From positions 124,001-188,000 of the forward strand of contig NZ_SLWN01000015.1 of assembly GCF_004342025.1 (NCBI RefSeq): a DNA stretch of 64,000 nucleotides, read 5' to 3'. Source of the stretch: Kribbella steppae (GTDB lineage Bacteria; Actinomycetota; Actinomycetes; Propionibacteriales; Kribbellaceae). Below the pieces are notes generated by a model that was given only the letters and a program-made list of their open reading frames with translations, did no database searches and was not told the origin of the DNA. A program made the translations under genes and the position numbers. Of the stretch, positions 40,812-49,409 are shown piece by piece (positions within the stretch are counted from its first letter, which is position 1; every line of letters starts with the position of its first letter).

Positions 40812-42452
40812 TCAGCCCCGCTTCTGCCGGACGATCTGCTCCTGCTCGACGTCCTCTTCGTCCATCGCCTCGGCCGGCGCCTCGTTGGCGGCCAGCAGCT
40901 GGCCGTCCGAGGTCTGGAAGGTCGGCTTGAACGCGTCCAGCGCCTCCGTCACGGCCGCGGCCGCGTCGTCGTCGAACTGGCCGGACTCGCGGACGGAGTC
41001 GAGCACCTTGCTCTCCCGCCGCAGGTAGTCGAGGAAGTCACGCTCGAAGCGGAGTACGTCGTTGGTCGGGACGTCGTCGAACTTGCCCGTCGTACCGGCC
41101 CAGATGGAGACCGTCTGCTCCTCCACCGGGTACGGCGAGTACTGCGGCTGACGGAGCAGCTCCACCAGCCGCTGACCACGGTCGAGCTGACGACGCGAGG
41201 TGGCGTCGAGGTCGGAGGCGAACATCGCGAACGCCTCCATCGAGCGGAACTGGGCCAGGTCCAGCTTCAGCGAGCCGGAGACCTTCTTCATGCCCTTGAC
41301 CTGCGCGGCGCCGCCGACCCGGGACACCGAGATACCGACGTCGATGGCGGGGCGGATGTTGGCGTTGAACAGGTCCGACTGCAGGAAGATCTGGCCGTCG
41401 GTGATCGAGATGACGTTGGTCGGGATGAAGGCCGACACGTCGTTCGCCTTGGTCTCGATGATCGGCAGACCGGTCATCGAACCGGCGCCGAGCTCGTCGG
41501 AGAGCTTCGCGCAGCGCTCCAGCAGGCGGCTGTGCAGGTAGAAGACGTCACCCGGGTACGCCTCGCGGCCCGGCGGGCGGCGCAGCAGCAGCGACATCGC
41601 GCGGTACGCCTCGGCCTGCTTGCTCAGGTCGTCGAAGACGATCAGTACGTGCTTGCCCTGGTACATCCAGTGCTGGCCGATGGCCGAACCGGTGTACGGC
41701 GCGACGTACTTGAAGCCGGCCGGGTCGGACGCCGGGGAGGCGACGATGGTGGTGTACTCCATCGCGCCGGCCTCTTCCAGCGCGCCGCGGACGGCGGCGA
41801 TGGTCGAGCCCTTCTGGCCGATCGCGACGTAGATGCAGCGGACCTGCTTCTTCGGGTCGCCGGAGTCCCAGTTGGCCTTCTGGTTGATGATCGTGTCGAT
41901 CGCGATCGCGGTCTTGCCGGTCTTGCGGTCGCCGATGATCAGCTGGCGCTGGCCGCGGCCGATCGGGATCATGCCGTCGATCGCCTTGATCCCGGTCTGC
42001 AGCGGCTCGCGGACCTCTTGGCGGTCCATCACACCGGCCGCCTGCAGCTCGAGCGCACGGGTGCCCTCGAGGTCCTTGATCTCGCCCAGGCCGTCGATCG
42101 GCTTGCCCATCGGGTCGATGACGCGGCCGAGATAGCCCTCGCCGACCTGCACCGACAGGACCTGCCCGGTCCGGCGGACCTGCTGGCCTTCCTCGATCCC
42201 GTCGAACTCACCGAGGACGACGACACCGATGTCGCGGACGTCGAGGTTCAGTGCGATGCCCTGGGTGCCGTCTTCGAACTCGAGCAGCTCGTTCGTCATC
42301 GCCGAGGGCAGACCCTCGACGTGCGCGATACCGTCACCGGCGTCGACGACCGTACCGACCTCTTCCCGGCTCGTCTGCTCCGGTTGGTACTCGTTGACGA
42401 ACTGATCCAGGGCGTCCCGGATCTCCTCCGGCCTGATCGTGAGCTCAGCCAT
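40812..42452 (-). CDS. atpA: ATP synthase F1 alpha subunit
   Basis: The 546-residue non-catalytic nucleotide-binding subunit has Walker A GDRKTGKTAIA and the signature PAIDVGISVSRVGG. The C-terminus has an actinobacterial extension (PAEAMDEEDVEQEQIVRQKR) beyond the usual end, as in mycobacteria. An 87-bp gap separates it from atpH, the largest gap between the core synthase genes except that between atpE and atpB. Confidence 0.98.
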   Translation of the reverse strand: MAELTIRPEEIRDALDQFVNEYQPEQTSREEVGTVVDAGDGIAHVEGLPSAMTNELLEFEDGTQGIALNLDVRDIGVVVLGEFDGIEEGQQVRRTGQVLSVQVGEGYLGRVIDPMGKPIDGLGEIKDLEGTRALELQAAGVMDRQEVREPLQTGIKAIDGMIPIGRGQRQLIIGDRKTGKTAIAIDTIINQKANWDSGDPKKQVRCIYVAIGQKGSTIAAVRGALEEAGAMEYTTIVASPASDPAGFKYVAPYTGSAIGQHWMYQGKHVLIVFDDLSKQAEAYRAMSLLLRRPPGREAYPGDVFYLHSRLLERCAKLSDELGAGSMTGLPIIETKANDVSAFIPTNVISITDGQIFLQSDLFNANIRPAIDVGISVSRVGGAAQVKGMKKVSGSLKLDLAQFRSMEAFAMFASDLDATSRRQLDRGQRLVELLRQPQYSPYPVEEQTVSIWAGTTGKFDDVPTNDVLRFERDFLDYLRRESKVLDSVRESGQFDDDAAAAVTEALDAFKPTFQTSDGQLLAANEAPAEAMDEEDVEQEQIVRQKRG

Positions 42453-42539
42453 TGTGTTTCCTGCTTCCTTGACCTTGCTGGCCTGTTGTGGCCCTAAAGG
42501 CTTCCCGACCCTTAGCGCCGCTTATGTCGTTAAGAGCCG

Positions 42540-43337
42540 TCAGCCCGCGATGCGCCGTTGCGCTTCGTCGAGCCTGGCCGCGATGGTTCCGTCGATCACT
42601 TCGTCGCCGATGTCCACCCGGACGCCGCCGATGACGTTCGGGTCGACGATCACGTTCAGCTGGATGTCCCGGCCGTACTGCCGGCCGAGTGCCTCGCTCA
42701 ACCGGGTGCGGTCGGCCTCGGACAGGTCGGTGGCGACCCGCACGGTGGCGATGCTCGCGTTGCGCCGGGCCGCCGCGGCGACCTGGTAGGCCCGCATCGA
42801 GGCCGCGAAGCTGCGCCCCCGGCCGTCCACCGCGCGCTCGACCAGCCGCACGGTGACCGCGTCGGCCTTGCCCTGCAGCAGGCCGTGGATCAGCTGCTGC
42901 CGCAGCTTGACCGGGATGCTGCGGTCACTGAGCTTGTCGCTCAGCGCCCGCTCGGCCGAGACCACCCGGTCCAGCCGGAACAACTCGTCCTCGACCTCGT
43001 CCAGCTTGCGCCGTGAGTCGGCGTACGCCACGTCGGCCTCGACGCTCAACTGCTCCAGCGCGTCGCCAAGGTCGCGGCCGCTGACCCAGCGGCCGGCCAC
43101 GGCGGCGGTCAGGATCTCCTGCGTCTGCGCGGCGATCTTGCCGCCGAACAGCTGCTGGACCAGGCCCGTGCGGGCACCCTGCGGACGGGCCGGATCGGTC
43201 AGGGCGCGCCGGAGCGCGCCGCTGCCGTCCAGCAGCTTGGCGACCGCGAACAGCTCGGTGCCCAGCTCCTCGGTGACGGTGACACCTGCCAGGACCTCCT
43301 GGGCCCGGGCAAGTGACTCCCTCGACGCGCCGCGCAT
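42540..43337 (-). CDS. atpH: ATP synthase F1 delta subunit
   Basis: The 265-residue peripheral-stalk subunit is longer than the 180-residue E. coli protein but normal for actinobacteria. The conserved C-terminal half shows LSEALGRQYGRDIQLNVIVD and IGGVRVDIGDEVIDGTIAAR. Unlike mycobacteria, it is not fused to a b-type subunit. The ATG overlaps the atpF stop by one base (TGATG). Confidence 0.95.
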   Translation of the reverse strand: MRGASRESLARAQEVLAGVTVTEELGTELFAVAKLLDGSGALRRALTDPARPQGARTGLVQQLFGGKIAAQTQEILTAAVAGRWVSGRDLGDALEQLSVEADVAYADSRRKLDEVEDELFRLDRVVSAERALSDKLSDRSIPVKLRQQLIHGLLQGKADAVTVRLVERAVDGRGRSFAASMRAYQVAAAARRNASIATVRVATDLSEADRTRLSEALGRQYGRDIQLNVIVDPNVIGGVRVDIGDEVIDGTIAARLDEAQRRIAG

Positions 43338-43906
43338 CAGCCGTCCGTTCCGACGGCCTGACGTGCGGACTCCGACGCCTCGAGATCGGCCAGGAACCGC
43401 TCGACGGTTCGACGCTGACGCGCCTCGTCCTCGAGCGACTCGCCGACGATCCGGCCGGCCAGGGTGGTGGCCATGTGGCCGACCTCGCTGCGCAGCGAGG
43501 CGACCGCCTGGGCCCGCTCGGCGTCGATCTGGGTCCGTGCGTGCGTCACGATGCGCTCAGCCTCGGCATTCGCCTGCTCACGCATCTCCGCGATGATCTG
43601 CGCACCCTGCTCCCGCGCGTCCTCACGGATCTTCGCAGCCTCCTGGCGTGCCTCCGCCAGCTGCGCGTTGTACTTCTCCAGTGCCGCCTTCGCCTCGGCC
43701 TGGGCCTGCTTGGCCTCGTTCATCCCGCCTTCGATGGCCGTGGTCCGATCGGCGTACGCCTTCTCGAACTTCGGGACGACGACCTTGGCGAAAGCGATGG
43801 CCAGCAGGATCAGGAAGACGAAGCCGAAGATGATCTCGGCCGTGTGCGGCAGCAACGGGCTCGGGCTCTCGCCTGCCTCGCTCAGCGGTAGCACCATCGT
43901 CAACAT
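43337..43906 (-). CDS. atpF: ATP synthase Fo b subunit
   Basis: The 189-residue peripheral stalk protein has one N-terminal membrane helix (IIFGFVFLILLAIAFAKVVV) followed by a long charged coiled coil (EAKQAQAEAKAALEKYNAQL) that dimerises and reaches the top of F1. It starts 30 bp after atpE. Confidence 0.96.
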   Translation of the reverse strand: MLTMVLPLSEAGESPSPLLPHTAEIIFGFVFLILLAIAFAKVVVPKFEKAYADRTTAIEGGMNEAKQAQAEAKAALEKYNAQLAEARQEAAKIREDAREQGAQIIAEMREQANAEAERIVTHARTQIDAERAQAVASLRSEVGHMATTLAGRIVGESLEDEARQRRTVERFLADLEASESARQAVGTDG

Positions 43907-43936
43907 GTCTGAATCCTGTCAGTCAGAGGAAGTAGC

Positions 43937-44164
43937 TCAGGCAGAACGGAAGACGAAGGCCAGAGCGATACCGATGATCGCCAGAACCTCGGTCACGCCG
44001 AAGCCGATCCAGGCGATCGACTGCAGCTTGCTCTGTGCCTCGGGCTGACGCGCGGTGCCGTTGATCACGGCTGCGAAAATCAGACCGACGCCGACGCCCG
44101 GGCCGATCGCGGCGAGGCCGTAGCCAAGTACTGCGATGTTGCCGGAGATCTCGAGTGCGGTCAT
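43937..44164 (-). CDS. atpE: ATP synthase Fo c subunit
   Basis: The 75-residue hairpin protein forms the rotor ring. Helix one contains the glycine-rich GPGVGVGLIFAAV, the polar loop is RQPE (39-42), and helix two carries the proton-binding E59 (TEVLAIIG). AAAGGA precedes the ATG. Confidence 0.98.
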   Translation of the reverse strand: MTALEISGNIAVLGYGLAAIGPGVGVGLIFAAVINGTARQPEAQSKLQSIAWIGFGVTEVLAIIGIALAFVFRSA

Positions 44165-44246
44165 TGCAGTGTGTTCCTTTCGGTACGGATAGCGACTATC
44201 CGGGTTTCCGTTGCTACGGGTCTGTTGGGTACTGCGGTACTGCGGA

Positions 44247-45029
44247 TCAGTGGTCCTCGGCGATCGCGCTGCCGATGTACTGCGCGGTCAGCACGACGAA
44301 GATGTAGGCCTGGATGCACTGGACGAACAGTTCCAGTCCGGCGATCGCGAACCCCATCAAGATGGTGACGACACCGACGCCGGCCAGCGGGATGCTGCCG
44401 GCCTCGAAGATCAGGTACTCGCCGCCGAGCACGAAGACCAGCAGCAGGATGTGGCCGGCGAACATGTTGGCGAACAACCGCAGGCTCAGCGAGACCGGCC
44501 GGACCAGGATGTTCGAGATGAACTCGATCGGGATCATCAGCGGCATCAGCCAGACCGGCACACCGGCCGGCATCGTCTGGTGCTTGAAGTAGCCCCAGGC
44601 GCCGTGCTTACGGATCCCGACCACGTTGTAGATGACCCAACTCATGATCGCGGCGGCGTACGCCCAGCCGATGTGGCTGAAGGTCGGGAACTGGACCAGC
44701 GGGATCGTCGCGGCGACGTTGTTCAGCAGGATGAAGAAGAACAGGCCGCACAGGTACGGCACGTACTTCATGTGCTCGGCGCTGCCGATGGCGTCGCGCG
44801 CGATCGAGTTGCGGACGAAGTTGTAGCCGAGCTCACCGGCGAACTGCAGCTTGCTCGGCACGATCTCGGCCTTGCGGGACGCACCCCAGAAGAACCAGAT
44901 GATCACCACGACCGACAGCGCGGACACCAGCACAGGCTTGGTGAACCAGTCGACGCCGTCGATGATCGGCGGAAGGTCGAAGCTTTCGGGACCGGGCGGG
45001 TGGAACTCGGTCGGAACGCCGGCAATCAC
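44247..45029 (-). CDS. atpB: ATP synthase Fo a subunit
   Basis: The 260-residue membrane subunit forms the proton half-channels. The essential arginine lies in SLSLRLFANMFAGH. Conserved C-terminal motif: LELFVQCIQAYIFVVLTAQY. I chose GTG 45029 (VIAGVPTEF) because GAGGAG stands 5 bases before it; a distal ATG at 45074 is the alternative. An 82-bp gap leads to atpE. Confidence 0.96.
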   Translation of the reverse strand: MIAGVPTEFHPPGPESFDLPPIIDGVDWFTKPVLVSALSVVVIIWFFWGASRKAEIVPSKLQFAGELGYNFVRNSIARDAIGSAEHMKYVPYLCGLFFFILLNNVAATIPLVQFPTFSHIGWAYAAAIMSWVIYNVVGIRKHGAWGYFKHQTMPAGVPVWLMPLMIPIEFISNILVRPVSLSLRLFANMFAGHILLLVFVLGGEYLIFEAGSIPLAGVGVVTILMGFAIAGLELFVQCIQAYIFVVLTAQYIGSAIAEDH

Positions 45030-45147
45030 CGGGTCTCCTCTCGCGTCGTGCTCAAGTCGGACGCCTTGTAGCAAAGGGCAGGGCGGCTCAGGGCATGGCG
45101 GTCAACAACGTCAGACCCGGTGTGGGTCAGTCCGTTCCCCGAAGGGA

Positions 45148-45363
45148 TCAGGACCGCGCCCCAAACCGGAAGTGCAACAGCAGAACGGTGAGCCCGGCAC
45201 CGAGGACGATGCCCACCGGAAGTAAGAACTGGGTGCCGAGCAGGCGATCCAACCCGAACCCGATGCCTCCGTACAGGAGCACACCGCCGATCAAGTAGGA
45301 CAGGACCCGCCAGCCGTCGCCCGAATTCGGGGGTGATGGCTTCGGATCCTGATGCTCGCTCAT
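45148..45363 (-). CDS. AtpZ/AtpI-like small membrane protein
   Basis: The 71-residue protein has two predicted helices (VLSYLIGGVLLYGGIGFGLD and FLLPVGIVLGAGLTVLLLHF) typical of the short AtpZ-like proteins at the head of bacterial ATP synthase operons, which help assembly or Mg transport. The start ATG 45363 is preferred because the upstream extension is not conserved in type. Confidence 0.75.
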   Translation of the reverse strand: MSEHQDPKPSPPNSGDGWRVLSYLIGGVLLYGGIGFGLDRLLGTQFLLPVGIVLGAGLTVLLLHFRFGARS

Positions 45364-45453
45364 TGGCACCCGAAAGGTACCAGTCCGGAACATATCCGGT
45401 CACATCGGCACCCGTAACCTCCACCACAGCAGGGAAACCGTTACCCAGGGTGC

Positions 45454-45918
45454 TCATGCGGTCACTTCCCCGTCCAGATCGTAGATCGGGATGCGCAACC
45501 GGGACCAGGCCCAGATCTCGCCGGCCATCCAGCCCATCACGACCACCAGGGCGCTGATGCCGAGCACGGTCAGATTCACGTGCCTGGCAAGGCTTTCCGA
45601 GCTCAGCGCGAGGGCGAGCAGGCCGCCGAAGATCGCGATCCGGCCGGTGTAGGAGGTCATCGCGATCGCCAGCTGCATGGTCGGCGACGCACGGCGCGAC
45701 AGGTGCAGCGCGACCAGGCCGGCACCGGAGAAGACAACCACCATCAGCAGGCCGAGCAGTGCTCCCCACAGTCCCTCGAGGCCGGCGGCAACGGTCGACA
45801 CGGCGGCGGCGTTCACGCCGACGACGAGCGCGGCGGCGAGAGCGCCACGCAGCATTGCCAACGCCGGGTGCCTGGTGGCCTGGCCGGCGACTTTCGGACT
45901 CTGGGCCGAGGGAGCCAT
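45454..45918 (-). CDS. atpI: ATP synthase protein I-like membrane protein
   Basis: The 154-residue protein has four predicted helices (LRGALAAALVVGVNAAAV, WGALLGLLMVVVFSGAG, IAIFGGLLALALS, ISALVVVMGWMAGEIWAW), matching AtpI, the assembly factor that often heads ATP synthase operons. Mycobacteria have a homologue in the same place. The start ATG 45918 is chosen over 45951 on hydrophobic onset. Confidence 0.75.
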   Translation of the reverse strand: MAPSAQSPKVAGQATRHPALAMLRGALAAALVVGVNAAAVSTVAAGLEGLWGALLGLLMVVVFSGAGLVALHLSRRASPTMQLAIAMTSYTGRIAIFGGLLALALSSESLARHVNLTVLGISALVVVMGWMAGEIWAWSRLRIPIYDLDGEVTA

Positions 45919-46012
45919 CTGGTGGTTCCGTCCTGCTGGCGACCGGGTCACACTGCCTGGTCGTCGGGTGGGCGGGGTCAGGGGTGTCGCTGTTCTTTGC
46001 TGGTGCTTGTGA

Positions 46013-46042
46013 AAACTAGCACAAAGTCTGCACGGTCAGCAA
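46013..46042 (-). promoter_or_regulatory. Candidate ATP synthase operon promoter
   Basis: On the minus strand TTGCTG (46042-46037), an 18-base spacer and TAGTTT (46018-46013) lie about 95 bases before atpI in the 204-bp gap after wecA. The rest of that gap shows no gene. Confidence 0.5.
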
Positions 46043-46122
46043 AACGAGTCCCTTGCCGCTGTACGGACACACCCTATCGGTAGGCCACGCTGACGAGTGG
46101 TCTGGTCCCTGCTTCTTCGGCG

Positions 46123-47241
46123 TCAGACCTTGGCGAGCGGTTTCCGGGAACGGCGTGGGAGGCCGGTCGTGAGCAGGATCGCGGTGACCGCCACGGCCAG
46201 CACGATCAGGGCGGTCCACCAGTTCAGCACCAGTCCGAGGACCACCACGCCGTACGCGATCAAAGCGGTCCAGAGGTACATCAGCAGGACGGCCCGGCGG
46301 TGCGAGTGGCCGCGTTGCATCAGGCGGTGGTGCAGGTGCAACTTGTCCGCGGCGAAGGGCGAGCGGCCGGCCTTGGTACGGCGGATGTAGGCCAGCGTCA
46401 GGTCGAGCGCGGGGATCGCGAGGACGGCGATCGGCAGGATCAACGGCAGCAGCGCCGGCAGCAGGCTGGAGCCGCCGACCTCGTACGGGACCGCGTTCGG
46501 GTCCATCTGGCCGGTCAGGCTGATCGTCGACGCGGCCAGCATCAGGCCGATCAGCAGGGCGCCGGAGTCGCCCATGAACACCCTGGCGGGGAAGAAGTTG
46601 TGCGGCAGGAAGCCGAGGCACGCGCCGGCCAGGGCGACGGTGATCAGGGTCGAGGTGGTGGCCCGGTCGAGGTTCTGCTCGACGTTCAGCAGGTACGAGT
46701 AGGTGAAGAACGCGGTCGCGCCGATCGCGGTCACACCGGCGGCCAGGCCATCCAGGCCGTCGACGAAGTTCACCGCGTTGCAGGACACCAACAGGATGCC
46801 GGCGGTGAGTACGGCCAGCTGCGCGGCTGGCGGCGAGACGACGCCGCCTGGCAGTGGCAGCCAGTACAACTGGATGCCCTGAACAACCATCACGCCGACC
46901 GCGAGGACCTCGCCGGCCAGCTTGGTGATCGCGTCCAGCTCGTACAGGTCGTCGACCACACCGACGGCGCAGATCACCACGCCGCCGATCAGGATCGCTC
47001 GGGCGTCGTGGGCGACCTGCAGGCTGTCGCCGAGGAAGGGCAGGCTCGAGGCGACCGCGAAGCCGGCGATCAGGCCGCCGAGGATGGAGATGCCGCCGAA
47101 GTACGGGATCGGGACCTTGTGCACGTCCCGGGCCCGGACCTTCGCGACCGCGCCGTACCGCACGGCGATCTGCCGGGCCACGCCGGTCAGCAGGAACGTC
47201 GTGGCCATCGCCACGAACAGGACCAGCAGGTACTCGCGCAC
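46123..47241 (-). CDS. wecA: Undecaprenyl-phosphate GlcNAc-1-phosphate transferase, WecA/TagO family
   Basis: The 372-residue polytopic membrane enzyme of the MraY/WecA superfamily moves GlcNAc-1-phosphate or a related sugar phosphate to undecaprenyl/decaprenyl phosphate, starting arabinogalactan, teichoic acid or other wall polymers. Motifs: DDLYELDAITKL (aspartates), NAVNFVDGLDGLAAG, GDSGALLIG and LHHRLMQRGHSHR (basic cytoplasmic loop). The start GTG overlaps the sua5 stop by one base (TAGTG). Mycobacteria keep the same order sua5-wecA-atpI. Confidence 0.92.
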   Translation of the reverse strand: MREYLLVLFVAMATTFLLTGVARQIAVRYGAVAKVRARDVHKVPIPYFGGISILGGLIAGFAVASSLPFLGDSLQVAHDARAILIGGVVICAVGVVDDLYELDAITKLAGEVLAVGVMVVQGIQLYWLPLPGGVVSPPAAQLAVLTAGILLVSCNAVNFVDGLDGLAAGVTAIGATAFFTYSYLLNVEQNLDRATTSTLITVALAGACLGFLPHNFFPARVFMGDSGALLIGLMLAASTISLTGQMDPNAVPYEVGGSSLLPALLPLILPIAVLAIPALDLTLAYIRRTKAGRSPFAADKLHLHHRLMQRGHSHRRAVLLMYLWTALIAYGVVVLGLVLNWWTALIVLAVAVTAILLTTGLPRRSRKPLAKV

Positions 47242-48254
47242 TAGGTCGCAGGCCTCACATCGGGTTCGGTCGGCTTCTCGCTCTTGTCCTCCACCTTGGA
47301 CGCCTCAACGGCCGCTTCAGTTGGCTTCTCGTCCTCAACCGGCGTCTCGTCCGCGGGCTTCACGTCCTCCGCGGGCTTCACGTCCTCAACCGGCGTCACG
47401 TCCGCGGCCTGCACGTCCTCCGCGGGCTTCACGTCCTCGACCGGCTCCTCGTCCGCGGCCTGCACGTCCTCCGCGGGCTTCACGTCCTCGACCGGCTCCT
47501 CGTCCGCGGCCTGCACGTCCTCCGCGGGCTTCACGTCGTCGACCGGCGTCTCGTCCGCGGCCTGCACGTCCTCCGCGGGCTTCTCGTCCTCGGCGGGCTT
47601 CTCGTCGTTGTCGAGGTCGGTGGAGACGTCGGGGACGACGGCGCGGAGCTGGGCGAGGGAGAGGGCGCCGAGGCGTACGACGTGGGGCGTGTCGCCGGTG
47701 ATGTCGACGATGGTGGACGGCTGGCCGCCGGTCGCCAGACCGCCGTCGAGGTAGACCGCGACGGAGTCGGCCAACTGCTCCTCGGCGTCGTACACGTCGA
47801 GCGCCGCCGGCTGACCACTGAGGTTGGCCGAGCTGACCGCGAGCGGCCCGGTGCGGGACAGCAGTTCACGGGTGTTCTCGTGGTCCGGCACCCGCAACGC
47901 GACGGTTCCCTGGGTCTCCCCCAGGTCCCACATCAGCGACGTCTGCGCGTGGCAGATCACCGTCAGCGGCCCGGGCCAGAACTCCTCGCAGAGCTTGCGT
48001 CCCGAGTCGGGGACGTCGGTGGCGAGCGCGTCCAGCGACTCGACCACCGAGATCAGCACCGGTGGAGGCATGTCGCGGCCCCGGCCCTTGGCGTCCAGCA
48101 GTCGCTGGACCGCGTCGGACTTGAAGGCGTCCGCAGCGATCCCGTACACGGTGTCGGTCGGAAGGACGACCAGGTCGCCGGCCTCGATGGCGTCCACGGC
48201 CGCTCGATAGGCCGGTGCCAGCTCATCGCCGGTGAAGTCGAAGCGCTCACTCAC
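47241..48254 (-). CDS. L-threonylcarbamoyladenylate synthase (Sua5/YwlC) with repetitive acidic tail
   Basis: The 337-residue protein has a YrdC/Sua5 domain in residues 1-205: VLPTDTVYGIAADAF, the FWPGPLTVI motif and SSANLSGQPAAL are diagnostic. It makes the carbamoyl-AMP intermediate for the t6A37 modification of tRNAs reading ANN codons. After it comes about 130 residues of low-complexity acidic sequence built from a 17-residue unit repeated five times. The usual C-terminal Sua5 domain is missing, as in YwlC-type short forms. GTG 48254 is chosen because the domain begins there. Confidence 0.9.
   Translation of the reverse strand: MSERFDFTGDELAPAYRAAVDAIEAGDLVVLPTDTVYGIAADAFKSDAVQRLLDAKGRGRDMPPPVLISVVESLDALATDVPDSGRKLCEEFWPGPLTVICHAQTSLMWDLGETQGTVALRVPDHENTRELLSRTGPLAVSSANLSGQPAALDVYDAEEQLADSVAVYLDGGLATGGQPSTIVDITGDTPHVVRLGALSLAQLRAVVPDVSTDLDNDEKPAEDEKPAEDVQAADETPVDDVKPAEDVQAADEEPVEDVKPAEDVQAADEEPVEDVKPAEDVQAADVTPVEDVKPAEDVKPADETPVEDEKPTEAAVEASKVEDKSEKPTEPDVRPAT
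47331..47585 (-). repeat. Five tandem 51-bp repeats in the Sua5 tail
   Basis: Five copies of a 51-bp unit encode variants of VKPAEDVQAADEEPVED. The central copies are nearly identical at the DNA level, which points to recent unequal exchange or slippage. The frame stays open through all copies. Confidence 0.9.
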
Positions 48255-48314
48255 GCACCGAATCGTGCCACCCACGCACCCGCGCGCTCCACCCGGGCTG
48301 GCCCAGGCGTGACT

Positions 48315-48330
48315 TGACAAATGATTGTCA
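48315..48330. promoter_or_regulatory. Operator-like palindrome between sua5 and the deaminase
   Basis: TGACAAATGATTGTCA has 6-bp arms TGACAA/TTGTCA around ATGA. The AATGATT core recalls Fur/Zur-family boxes, but the outer bases differ from the usual forms. It lies in the 118-bp divergent gap. Confidence 0.4.
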
Positions 48331-48359
48331 GCTTTCCAGCACGTCCCCCCGGACGTCCT

Positions 48360-48365
48360 TAGGAT
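48360..48365 (+). promoter_or_regulatory. Candidate -10 of a leaderless deaminase transcript
   Basis: TAGGAT fits TAnnnT and stands 7 bases before the ATG at 48373, the spacing of leaderless promoters. No good -35 is visible. Confidence 0.4.
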
Positions 48366-48372
48366 CCCGGAC

Positions 48373-49389
48373 ATGACTGTGTCCCGGGAGTTCCTGGCCG
48401 GCCTGCCGAAGGCCGAGCTGCATGTCCATCATGTCGGATCCGCCTCGCCGCGGATCGTCGCCGCGCTCGCCGCCCGGCATCCCGAGTCGCCGGTGCCGGC
48501 CGACCCGGCCGAGCTGGCGAAGTACTTCCAGTTCACCGACTTCGCCAAGTTCATCGAGATCTACCTGACCGTGGTCGACCTGGTGAAGACGCCCGACGAC
48601 GTCCGGCTGCTGACCTACGAGATCGCCCGCGAGATGGCCGGGCAGAACCTGCGGTACGCCGAGCTGACCTGTACGCCGTACATGTCGGTGGTCCGCGGGA
48701 TCGCCGCGGAGGCGTTCTGCGAGGCGATCGAGGACGCCCGGATCGCGGCCGAGAAGGAGTTCGGCGTCGTGCTCCGCTGGATCTTCGACATCCCGGGCGA
48801 GGCCGGGTTGCCGGGTGCCGACGGGACGCTGGAGCTCGCGCTGAAGAACCGGCCCGAGGGTCTGGTCGGGTTCGGCCTCGGCGGGCCGGAGATCGGCGTA
48901 CCGCGGCCGCAGTTCCAGCCGCACTTCGAGGCGGCGATCGCGGCCGGGCTGCACAGCGTGCCGCACGCGGGCGAGACCACCGGGCCGGAGACGATCTGGG
49001 ACGCGATCCGGGTGCTCAAGGCCGAGCGGATCGGCCACGGTACGTCGACCATGCAGGACCCGGCCCTGGTCGACTACCTGGGCGAGCACCGGATCCCGCT
49101 CGAGGTCAGCCCGACGTCGAACATCGCCACCCGCGCGGTCTCGTCGTACGACGAACACCCGCTGCGCGCGATGGTCGAGGCCGGACTGGTCGTCACCATC
49201 AACTCCGACGACCCGCCGATGTTCGGCACCGACCTCACCAACGAGTACGTCGTCGCCACCGAATTGCTCGACCTCGACGAGGCCGGGGTGGGCGAGCTGG
49301 CGAAGACCGCCGTCCGGGTGTCGTTCGCCGAGGACTCGGTGAAGAACGCGCTGCTCGCGGAGATCGACGAGTACGTCGCCAAGGCCTAG
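48373..49389 (+). CDS. Adenosine deaminase-family amidohydrolase
   Basis: The 338-residue zinc hydrolase should deaminate adenosine or a related aminopurine. Zinc ligands are H17 and H19 (ELHVHH), the His in SVPHAGETTG, and the Asp in INSDDPPMFG; the Glu of PHAGET is the proton shuttle. ERIGHGTS contains the conserved active-site His. The N-terminal motif HVHHVGSASP differs from the common HLHLEG form, so the substrate could be a modified adenosine. It is on the plus strand between prmC and sua5, interrupting a block that is otherwise minus-strand. Confidence 0.85.
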   Translation: MTVSREFLAGLPKAELHVHHVGSASPRIVAALAARHPESPVPADPAELAKYFQFTDFAKFIEIYLTVVDLVKTPDDVRLLTYEIAREMAGQNLRYAELTCTPYMSVVRGIAAEAFCEAIEDARIAAEKEFGVVLRWIFDIPGEAGLPGADGTLELALKNRPEGLVGFGLGGPEIGVPRPQFQPHFEAAIAAGLHSVPHAGETTGPETIWDAIRVLKAERIGHGTSTMQDPALVDYLGEHRIPLEVSPTSNIATRAVSSYDEHPLRAMVEAGLVVTINSDDPPMFGTDLTNEYVVATELLDLDEAGVGELAKTAVRVSFAEDSVKNALLAEIDEYVAKA

Positions 49390-49409
49390 GCGGCTCGGGT
49401 TCTGGGGTT

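Noticed and set aside
39966..42497. 843-codon plus-strand frame opposite atpG and atpA
   Set aside because: Antisense to essential ATP synthase genes and without recognisable motifs.
44247..45074. Distal ATG start for atpB at 45074
   Set aside because: GTG 45029 has a strong ribosome site and the extra 15 residues are not typical of the a subunit.
47331..47585. Possible CRISPR array
   Set aside because: The repeats are contiguous with no unique spacers, are in frame with a protein, and no cas genes are nearby.
47284..47754. Ser/Thr/Ala/Gly repeat protein on the plus strand
   Set aside because: It is the mirror of the 51-bp repeats in the Sua5 tail; the minus frame continues a genuine enzyme and explains the repeats.
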